A stretch of 9,003 nucleotides of DNA, taken from Thermoleophilia bacterium (lineage in GTDB: Bacteria > Actinomycetota > Thermoleophilia > Miltoncostaeales > Miltoncostaeaceae). Positions within the stretch are counted from its first letter, which is position 1, and the number at the start of each line of letters is the position of its first letter. The translations under genes and the position numbers were made by a program. Below are positions 1-5,556 of this stretch, in pieces. A model generated the notes under the pieces. The model was not told the DNA's origin. It made no database searches and worked only from the letters and a program-made list of their open reading frames with translations. The DNA lies in the NCBI GenBank assembly GCA_029861485.1, contig JAOTZF010000059.1, positions 1 to 9,003 of the forward strand, given 5' to 3'.

Positions 1-1
1 G

Positions 2-271
2 GCCATACTTCGTGCGCTCTGGAAACACCTCGCCCCCGGCGGGGTCGGGGTGATCCAGCTGACCTATGAGGGGCTGCACGGCCCGGACCCCGGGCCGCCG
101 GAGCGACGGCCGGCCGGACAGCCACCCCCTATGCAAATGAACCGCTACGACCTGAATCGCGTCTTTGGAATCCTCCAAGACTCCGGGGTTCGAGAAGTCT
201 TCTTCACCTTCACGGATCATGGCGGACACCTGGGCGTGCACTGCTACTTCCAGCGCCCCAAGCTCCTCTAG
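2..271 (+). CDS. Class I SAM-dependent methyltransferase, C-terminal end (5' truncated by the window)
   Basis: This is the last 89 codons of a gene that begins outside the window; the frame is open from base 2 to a TAG at 269-271. The segment 'LWKHLAPGGVGVIQLTYE' near the start matches the strand-turn-strand after motif III of class I methyltransferases, where a 'LxPGG' turn is followed by a beta strand. The end ('SGVREVFFTFTDHGGHLGV' then a Phe-Gln-Arg tail) fits the antiparallel C-terminal strands of that fold. A proline- and glycine-rich loop of about 20 residues separates the two parts. The SAM-binding motif I is outside the window, so the substrate cannot be judged. The third codon position is strongly G/C, as in a real gene. 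It runs convergently to the nuo operon and is probably a separate transcription unit. An internal GTG at 50 is not needed as a start, because the frame is open upstream and already looks like protein. The family is fairly sure and the function unknown. Confidence 0.72.
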   Translation, partial: AILRALWKHLAPGGVGVIQLTYEGLHGPDPGPPERRPAGQPPPMQMNRYDLNRVFGILQDSGVREVFFTFTDHGGHLGVHCYFQRPKLL

Positions 272-272
272 G

Positions 273-457
273 CTGGCAGAGTCAGTCCCCGGCCGCTGGC
301 AGACGTCCAAGCTCTTCATGGACGCGGATCAGTACCCCGGTGCGCTCGTCTTATGGCGCACCACCTCTCCACCAAGCTGGCGGCCCTGCGCGCTCTGCCG
401 CTCGAGCGGCCTACCGACGCTCTCCGGATCAACAACCTCTTCGGGAACTACATCTAG
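273..457 (+). pseudogene. Frameshifted gene end or remnant, unidentified
   Basis: Two adjoining stretches look coding but lie in different frames. Bases 273-350 read 'LAESVPGRWQTSKLFMDADQ' and onward, with G/C in about 22 of 26 third positions. Bases 353-457 read 'MAHHLSTKLAALRALPLERP' and onward, ending 'LRINNLFGNYI' with TAG at 455-457, and have G/C in 31 of 34 third positions. Counted by hand, the competing plus-strand frames score clearly lower. The switch near 351 is equivalent to a -1 shift. The only ATG candidates are at 318 (first frame) and 353 (second frame), and neither has a visible ribosome binding site. The final TAG is part of a CTAG that also supplies the stop of the convergent LLM gene, a common arrangement for real convergent genes. 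It may be a decayed gene, a gene with a sequencing or assembly indel, or a displaced extension of the upstream methyltransferase. I do not recognise the protein. Confidence 0.32.
397..410. repeat. 14-bp perfect palindrome
   Basis: GCCGCTCGAGCGGC reads the same on both strands. It can fold as a 5-bp stem with a 4-base loop, but no T-run follows on either strand, so it is a poor intrinsic terminator. It lies inside the coding-like stretch that ends at 457, about 45 bases beyond the stop of the LLM gene. It may be no more than codon sequence (Pro-Leu-Glu-Arg). No better terminator is visible between the convergent units. Confidence 0.3.
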
Positions 458-1614
458 CCGGCACGCTCCGACTCGAATCGCGCCTGGGCCTTCTCGACGC
501 CGGCGGTCCGAGCGGAGCTCATCTCCTGGCTCATGCCACGCGCCACCCTCTCGGAGGCGAAGATGCCCTCGAGCGCGCCTTGGAAGTGCGGCGCGACGTT
601 GCGGGCGATGAGCTCGTAGCTGCGCAGGGTGTTCTCGCGCGTGGTCCACTCGTTTGCCCAGATCAGGAGTCCGCCGAAGCCGCCCGAGCGTTCCTGGAGC
701 CCCTGGATGGCCGCCACCGCGTCGTCTGGCGTGCCGACGATCCATGAGCCGGCCTCGACCATTCGATCGACGATCTGCTCTCGGGGACCCGAGACCGGTC
801 GAGAACGACCCGTGATGGCCTCGGCGTAGTCGATCAGGTAGGAGGCCGCCCCCTCTCGAACGTGGTCGAGCGCCTCTTGCCGAGTCTCGGCCACGTACAC
901 CGGAATCGCGAGCCGCCACTCACTTCTGCTGACCTCGGTGCCATTCTCTGCCGCGACCTCCTCGGCGATTCGCCAGTGCGCCGCCAGGTCGATGGGGCCG
1001 CGCGGACCCTTCGCTACCGCCAGCGACAGCACCCCGGCGCCGTAGCGTCCCGCCAGCTGCATCCCCGCCGGTGACTCCATGCTGGTGAACGCGAGCGGCG
1101 GGTAGGGATCGGAGTAGGGCCGAAGCTGCAAGACCGCGTCGTGCATCTCGAACCAGTCGCTCGTGATGCTGAGCGGCTCGACCTCGGTGAACAGCCGCAG
1201 GATCACCTCGATCGCCTCGGCCATGCGCGAGCGAAGCCCGGAGGGGTCGAGGCCGAGCATGAGCGCGTCCGAGAGGTGGCCGCCGGGCCCCACGCCGAAC
1301 ATGAGCCGGCCACGCGTGAGGTGATCAAGCAGCACGATGCGGTCGGCCACCATCAACGGGTGGTGGTAGGGCAGGCTGACGGCGCCTGTGCCCAGGCGGA
1401 TGTGGCGCGTCCGCTCGGCGGCGGCTGCCAGAAAGACCTCAGGCGAGGCGATCGTCTCCCACCCGGTACTGTGGTGCTCGCCGACCCACGCCTCGTCGAA
1501 GCCCAGCTCATCGAGGCGGGCGATCAGCTCGAGATCGCGGTGCAGCCCGAGATGGGGGCTGTCCCCGGGGGTGTGGAACGGTGCCAGAAAGGTGCCGAAA
1601 CGCAGGCGGCTCAT
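454..1614 (-). CDS. LLM-class flavin-dependent monooxygenase (limonene 1,2-monooxygenase-like)
   Basis: This 386-residue bacterial luciferase-like protein is full length. These are TIM-barrel enzymes that use reduced FMN, or in some actinobacteria coenzyme F420, for oxygenation or hydride transfer. The N-terminus ('RFGTFLAPFH', then 'LDELGFDEAWVGEHHSTGWE', residues 34-53) is typical. It is followed by 'HIRLGTGAVSLPYHHPLMVA' (71-90), 'DHLTRGRLMFGVGPGG' (97-112) and, late in the protein, 'GTPDDAVAAIQGL' (294-306). The order and wording resemble Rhodococcus limonene 1,2-monooxygenase as I recall it, but substrate cannot be read from sequence. No signal peptide or membrane segment is seen, so it is cytosolic. 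The ATG at 1614-1612 lies 24 bases after the methyltransferase stop, with no strong Shine-Dalgarno. It is the last gene of the probable nuo transcript, and its TAG overlaps a plus-strand TAG in a CTAG. The family is sure; cofactor and substrate are not. Confidence 0.9.
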   Translation of the reverse strand: MSRLRFGTFLAPFHTPGDSPHLGLHRDLELIARLDELGFDEAWVGEHHSTGWETIASPEVFLAAAAERTRHIRLGTGAVSLPYHHPLMVADRIVLLDHLTRGRLMFGVGPGGHLSDALMLGLDPSGLRSRMAEAIEVILRLFTEVEPLSITSDWFEMHDAVLQLRPYSDPYPPLAFTSMESPAGMQLAGRYGAGVLSLAVAKGPRGPIDLAAHWRIAEEVAAENGTEVSRSEWRLAIPVYVAETRQEALDHVREGAASYLIDYAEAITGRSRPVSGPREQIVDRMVEAGSWIVGTPDDAVAAIQGLQERSGGFGGLLIWANEWTTRENTLRSYELIARNVAPHFQGALEGIFASERVARGMSQEMSSARTAGVEKAQARFESERAG

Positions 1615-1638
1615 CCGTCTGAGTCTACGCCCGAGCGG

Positions 1639-2532
1639 TCAACGGTCGGGGAGCAGGAGATCGCCGATCAGCGGGCGCTCCGCGATGACCACGATCGCCC
1701 CGAGATCGGCCCTGTGCCGCGCCAAACAGTACGACAGGCCCCGCAGGTGCCGCGCGGCTCCGGCATTGCGCGCCATCCGGCCGAGCGACCCCATGAAGCC
1801 GCGCAAACCGAGGCCTCGGGCGAGCTGGCGGAGCGTCGGGGGCTCCACCGGCCCGCTGCGGGTAGCGGTCACGACCAGACCCGCTTCCTCGATGGCCGCG
1901 CGCCACTGGCTCTCGGTGCGAGGGAACAGACCCTCTCCGGCGCGCTCGTCGAGGTCGGCTCTGATCTCATCCGCGCGCGCAGCGTCGAGGCTCTCGTTCC
2001 ACGAAGGGTTCGGCACCAGACACAGCTCGTGCACCCCGAAACGTCCACCCGGCGGGAGCAGCCGCACGGCCTCACGCACGACGGCCCGCACGCGAAACGG
2101 GCCGAGTGGAGTGAGCAGGTTCTCCCCGAGGATGACCGAAGCCGAGTCGTCGGGAAGACCGGTGGACTCCGCCCGACCCGGCTGGAAGCCGGTATACGCC
2201 CCCTCGGTCTGGGCCCGCGTCAGCAGCACCCGCAGGTTGGGGTGCGTGCGCAGGCTGCGATTCAGACGGTCCGCCGACCCCTGGTCGGGGGTGATGCCGC
2301 GGTACGAGCGCGGAAGCAGCGGGAGCACCTTGCGGGCCGTCCCACCCCGGCCCGGCCAGAACTCGATGACGTCGTCGTCTCTGCTCAAGTGCAGCCCGTC
2401 GAGCAGCACGCCGGTCATCGCCGGGCCGCCGTACAGGGGTCCGTGCAGGTCGAGCGCCTGGGAGACAGCCCAGGGCTCGCAAATGCCCGTCACCGGGCGA
2501 GCCGTCTTCTTCGTGCGCTTGGAGAGGCCCAT
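1639..2532 (-). CDS. Class I SAM-dependent methyltransferase (UbiE/Methyltransf_11-like)
   Basis: This 297-residue soluble protein has a Rossmann-like methyltransferase core. Motif I is 'DVIEFWPGRGGTA' (54-66), an E-x-x-P-G-x-G form rather than the usual D-x-G-x-G. A probable ribose-binding Asp follows strand 2 ('GITPDQ', 79-84). 'GLPDDSASVILGENLLTPLG' (125-144) fits the motif II-III region, and 'AVRLLPPGGRFGVHELCLVP' (155-174) is the familiar post-core turn. A mostly helical stretch (about 178-218) and a C-terminal segment follow. The N-terminus is basic (MGLSKRTKKTAR). I chose the ATG at 2532-2530, 4 bases after the nuoN stop. The frame extends 22 codons further into nuoN, but that part is only Pro-rich shadow sequence. 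No good Shine-Dalgarno is visible, so coupling to nuoN is likely. Placement behind nuoN would fit quinone modification or complex I maturation, but nothing in the protein proves either. The fold is sure and the substrate unknown. Confidence 0.82.
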   Translation of the reverse strand: MGLSKRTKKTARPVTGICEPWAVSQALDLHGPLYGGPAMTGVLLDGLHLSRDDDVIEFWPGRGGTARKVLPLLPRSYRGITPDQGSADRLNRSLRTHPNLRVLLTRAQTEGAYTGFQPGRAESTGLPDDSASVILGENLLTPLGPFRVRAVVREAVRLLPPGGRFGVHELCLVPNPSWNESLDAARADEIRADLDERAGEGLFPRTESQWRAAIEEAGLVVTATRSGPVEPPTLRQLARGLGLRGFMGSLGRMARNAGAARHLRGLSYCLARHRADLGAIVVIAERPLIGDLLLPDR

Positions 2533-2536
2533 CGGA

Positions 2537-3982
2537 TCAGGCTGCAAGGAGTGACTCGGCGGCGGAGCGGCAGGCGTCCAACACCGGGGAGGCCGCAATC
2601 GTCAGGGCCACGATTGCGAGCCCGGAGGTCACGGTGACCAACCCGGCGAGCGGCGGGCTCTCGAGCCCCCGCTCGGCCGGGGACGGCCGGCGGTCTCCCA
2701 GCCAGGCAACGCCGAGCACCCGAAGGTAGTAGCCGAGGCTCACGATGCTGCCGAGGGCGCCGATCACAGCGAGCCAGATCATGTCGGCCTCGACGGCCGA
2801 GCCGAAAAGCAGGAACTTGCCGAGAAAGCCGGACAGCGGAGGGAAGCCCGCCAGCGAAAGCATGGCGAGCGTCAGCACGGCGCCGTGGACGGGTCGGCGG
2901 CGCGCATAGCCCGCGAGGGCCTGCACCGTGTCGCCGTCGATCACCTCCCGCTCGCGGATGATCACGATCGCGAACGCCGCCAGGGTCATCGCGAGATACA
3001 CGAGTAGGTAGTAGAGCGTGGCCTCGGCCCCCTGGATGCTGCCCGCGGCCACACCGATCAGCAGGTACCCGGCCTGGCCGACGCTCGAGTACGCGAGCAG
3101 GCGTTTCATGTTGTCCTGCAGCAGCGCGGCGACATTGCCAACGATGATCGCGGCCGCGGCGACGACGCCGATGATGAGATCCCAGTCGGCCTCGATGTCG
3201 GCGAGGCCAGCGGTGAAGATCCTCAGGAACGCCGCGAGCGCCGCCGCCTTGGTTGCCGTCGACATGAAGGCCGTGATCGGGGTCGGGGCGCCCTCGTAGA
3301 CATCGGGCGTCCACATGTGGAACGGCGCGGCTGAGGCCTTGAAACCGAGGCCGGCGACCATCAGCACGACCGCCCCGAGCACGAGGGGCTCGCCTCCGAG
3401 GGCGCTTCCGTTCAGGGCATCGGCGATCTCGCCCAACCGGGTCGTGCCCGTCGCGCCGTAGAGCAGCGCGAAGCCATAGAGCAGGATCGACGAGCCGATC
3501 GCGCCCATGATCAGGTACTTCAGACCGGCCTCGAGCGAGCGCTCGCGCCACACCTCCAGCGCCGCCAGCACGTACAGCGACACCGACAGGATCTCGATGC
3601 CCACGAACAGCACGATCAGATCTCCGGCGGCGCCGACCAGCATCATCCCGGCGGTGCTGAAGAGGATCAGCGACGCGTACTCGCCGCGCCGCGCCACGGC
3701 CCCCGGCTCCCTGATCGACAGGATGATCACCGCAAGCGCGGCCGTGATGAAGATCAGGTTCAACAGCATGCTGAAGCGATCGATGTGCAGGCTGCCCTCG
3801 AAGGCCTCAATGCGATCGCCCCAGAAGACCAGCGACATCACGGCCGCCGCCACGAGACCGATGATCGCCACCGCTGTGGGCCCATAGCGCTCCGCAGCCC
3901 TGCCGGGCACGAGCCCGACGCCCAGCGCGAGCGTCGCCGCGGCCGCGACGATCAGGATGGGTGTCGTCGCCGCGAGGTTCAC
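2537..3982 (-). CDS. nuoN: NADH-quinone oxidoreductase subunit N
   Basis: NuoN is the antiporter-like proton-pumping subunit of the complex I membrane arm that sits next to NuoK. At 481 residues with about 14 membrane helices it has normal length. Expected channel residues are present: E130 in 'VGIEILSVSLYVLAAL' (TM5), K215 in 'GLGFKASAAPFHMWTPDVYE' (broken TM7), K245 in 'TATKAAALA' (TM8), the 'NMKRLLAYSSVGQAGYLL' segment (291-308), and K389 in the second broken helix ('GFPPLSGFLGKFLLF', TM12). The start is GTG at 3982-3980, overlapping the nuoM stop as GTGA. A GAGGT ribosome binding site six bases upstream supports this start, and the protein begins with a plausible first helix (TPILIVAAAATLALG). 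It is the last complex I gene in the operon. Nothing is odd except the non-ATG start. Confidence 0.97.
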   Translation of the reverse strand: MNLAATTPILIVAAAATLALGVGLVPGRAAERYGPTAVAIIGLVAAAVMSLVFWGDRIEAFEGSLHIDRFSMLLNLIFITAALAVIILSIREPGAVARRGEYASLILFSTAGMMLVGAAGDLIVLFVGIEILSVSLYVLAALEVWRERSLEAGLKYLIMGAIGSSILLYGFALLYGATGTTRLGEIADALNGSALGGEPLVLGAVVLMVAGLGFKASAAPFHMWTPDVYEGAPTPITAFMSTATKAAALAAFLRIFTAGLADIEADWDLIIGVVAAAAIIVGNVAALLQDNMKRLLAYSSVGQAGYLLIGVAAGSIQGAEATLYYLLVYLAMTLAAFAIVIIREREVIDGDTVQALAGYARRRPVHGAVLTLAMLSLAGFPPLSGFLGKFLLFGSAVEADMIWLAVIGALGSIVSLGYYLRVLGVAWLGDRRPSPAERGLESPPLAGLVTVTSGLAIVALTIAASPVLDACRSAAESLLAA

Positions 3983-5556
3983 GGGCTGACCTCAGCGACC
4001 TCGGGCTCGTCACCAGGCAGCGGCAGGGCCCGGGGCGGCGGATTCGGCACGACCGGCGCCTCGATCTGATCGGTGGGGCGCTCGGCCGCGACCTGGGCGG
4101 GAGCGACGGCTTTCGCGACCGGGGCGCGAGTGGAGCCCACGATGCCCGCGGGCCAAAGGGCGATCGCGAGCATGGCCGCCAGCAGCGGGCTCAGCACGAC
4201 GTAGTCGAGCGTGCGAAGCTCGATGGCGCGTGCGTTCGCGCCGAACGCGGGTCCGTTCATCGCCGTTTGGTAGAGCCTCAGCATGTAGACCGCCGCCAGC
4301 AGGATGCCGATCGTCGCGAGCACGGCGAGCCAGAGGTGATGGCGGAAGACGCCGGTCAGGATGAAGAACTCGCCGACGAAGGAATTGGAGCCCGGGATGG
4401 CCAGCGCGGCCAGCGCGACGATCAGGAACACCGCCGCCAGGCGCGGCGCGCCGGACGCGATGCCTCCGATGCGATCGATGTGGTCGCCCGCCGTGCCGCG
4501 ATTGATCAAGCCGACGATCACGAAGGCAGCGGCCACGACCAGGCCGTGGTTGACCATCTGCAACACGGCCCCCTGGCCGGCCTGGATGTCGAAGGCCATG
4601 ATGCCGAGCACGATGAAGCCGAGGTGCGCCAGGCTCGAGTAGGCGACGAGCATGCGCATGGTGGGCGCTCGCCAGGCCATCAGCGAGCCGTAGACGATCC
4701 CGATCAGAGCAAGCACCGAGAGCACGATCGCGAAGTTCGCGGCGCCGTCGGGGAAGGTGGGTACCCCGACCCGGATGAGGCCGTACACGCCCGCCTTGCT
4801 CATCACGGCGGCGAGGACTGCGGTAACGATCAGGGGGGCGGCGCGGTAGGCGTCGGGCAACCAGCCGTGAAACGGCCAGATCGGCAACTTGATGGCAAAG
4901 GCCAGGACAAAGCCGGCGAACAACCACGTGCTCTCGGCCTCGCTGAAGCTGACGCCGCGAAGCTCTGAGATGTCGAAGGTGAACTGGCCCGTGATGTCTT
5001 GGGCGACGAAGGCCGTCGCGAGGATGGCGACCAGCATCGGAACGCTGCCGACCATCGTGTAGATGATGAACTTGATGGTGGCGGGGCCCCGCCCCTCGCC
5101 GCCCCAGATGGCGATGAGGAAGAAGAACGGGACCAGCATCGCTTCCCAGAAGACGTAGAAGATCACGAGGTCGGCGGCGGCGAACAGACCCAGCAAGCTC
5201 GCCTCGCCGGCCAGCATCGCCGCCAAGAAGCCCACCTCTCGCTCCGGGGGCCGCCAGGCAGTTGCGATGAGAGCCAGCATGAAGATTCCGGCCGTGAGCA
5301 GCAGCAGCCAAATGGAGATGCCGTCCACCCCGACAGCCCACTGGAGGCCGGCCTCGCTCACCCACGAATGTCGGTCGACGAATTGCAGTCCGGCCGCGTC
5401 CCTGTCGAGCCGCACGGTGAGTGAGATGACCATCGCGAGGGTCAGGCCCGCGGCAAGCAGGGCGGTCATACGCGCTTGAGGTCGGCTCGTGCCGGGAATG
5501 GCAAGCGCGAGCGCCGCGGCGAGCGGCAGCAGGATGATGGCCGTGACCATCGGCAT
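3979..5556 (-). CDS. nuoM: NADH-quinone oxidoreductase subunit M
   Basis: NuoM is the middle antiporter-like proton pump of the membrane arm, between NuoN and NuoL. From the chosen start it has 525 residues and about 14 membrane helices. Pumping residues are visible: E138 in 'FYVFWEAMLVPFFFL' (TM5), K223 in 'FAIKLPIWPFHGWLPDAYR' (TM7), K254 in 'VMSKAGVYGLIRV' (TM8), H336 in 'MVNHGLV', and E396 in 'SNSFVGEFFIL' (TM12). The reading frame extends to a GTG at 5574, but I prefer the ATG at 5556-5554. It shares one base with the nuoL stop (TGATG) and gives the usual short N-terminus before the first helix. An ATG at 5550 is also possible. No strong Shine-Dalgarno is seen, so translation probably depends on coupling. 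The last 50 or so residues are an unusual Pro/Ala-rich tail beyond the final helix. The TM7-TM8 wording differs from the E. coli-type 'HTWLPDAH' form. Confidence 0.96.
   Translation of the reverse strand: MPMVTAIILLPLAAALALAIPGTSRPQARMTALLAAGLTLAMVISLTVRLDRDAAGLQFVDRHSWVSEAGLQWAVGVDGISIWLLLLTAGIFMLALIATAWRPPEREVGFLAAMLAGEASLLGLFAAADLVIFYVFWEAMLVPFFFLIAIWGGEGRGPATIKFIIYTMVGSVPMLVAILATAFVAQDITGQFTFDISELRGVSFSEAESTWLFAGFVLAFAIKLPIWPFHGWLPDAYRAAPLIVTAVLAAVMSKAGVYGLIRVGVPTFPDGAANFAIVLSVLALIGIVYGSLMAWRAPTMRMLVAYSSLAHLGFIVLGIMAFDIQAGQGAVLQMVNHGLVVAAAFVIVGLINRGTAGDHIDRIGGIASGAPRLAAVFLIVALAALAIPGSNSFVGEFFILTGVFRHHLWLAVLATIGILLAAVYMLRLYQTAMNGPAFGANARAIELRTLDYVVLSPLLAAMLAIALWPAGIVGSTRAPVAKAVAPAQVAAERPTDQIEAPVVPNPPPRALPLPGDEPEVAEVSP
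3989..3993 (-). promoter_or_regulatory. Shine-Dalgarno for nuoN
   Basis: GAGGT lies in the codons for the C-terminal tail of NuoM, six bases before the nuoN GTG. It supports that start, which overlaps the nuoM stop as GTGA. Confidence 0.68.

Noticed and set aside
340..747. 135-codon plus-strand frame across the end of the LLM gene
   Set aside because: Most of it is antisense to the LLM gene, and its third-position G/C in 340-457 is the lowest of the three plus-strand frames.
2..2532. Possible duplication of the two methyltransferases
   Set aside because: The C-terminal parts that can be compared share only the general fold turn (PGG) and no specific sequence.
1141..2637. 498-codon plus-strand open frame opposite the LLM gene, the methyltransferase and the end of nuoN
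   Set aside because: It crosses three well-supported minus-strand genes. Its protein is low-complexity, rich in Arg, Gln, His and Pro with no recognisable domain, as expected from the antisense of GC-rich coding DNA.
2490..3551. 353-codon minus-strand frame within nuoN
   Set aside because: It is an out-of-frame shadow of nuoN, Arg/Gly-rich with no motif.
3961..4968. 335-codon plus-strand open frame opposite nuoM
   Set aside because: It is an antisense shadow of nuoM with a charged, low-complexity product and no domain.
4010..5365. 451-codon minus-strand frame within nuoM
   Set aside because: It is an out-of-frame shadow of nuoM; the Arg/Gly/His-rich product has no membrane helices while the true frame is an unmistakable NuoM.
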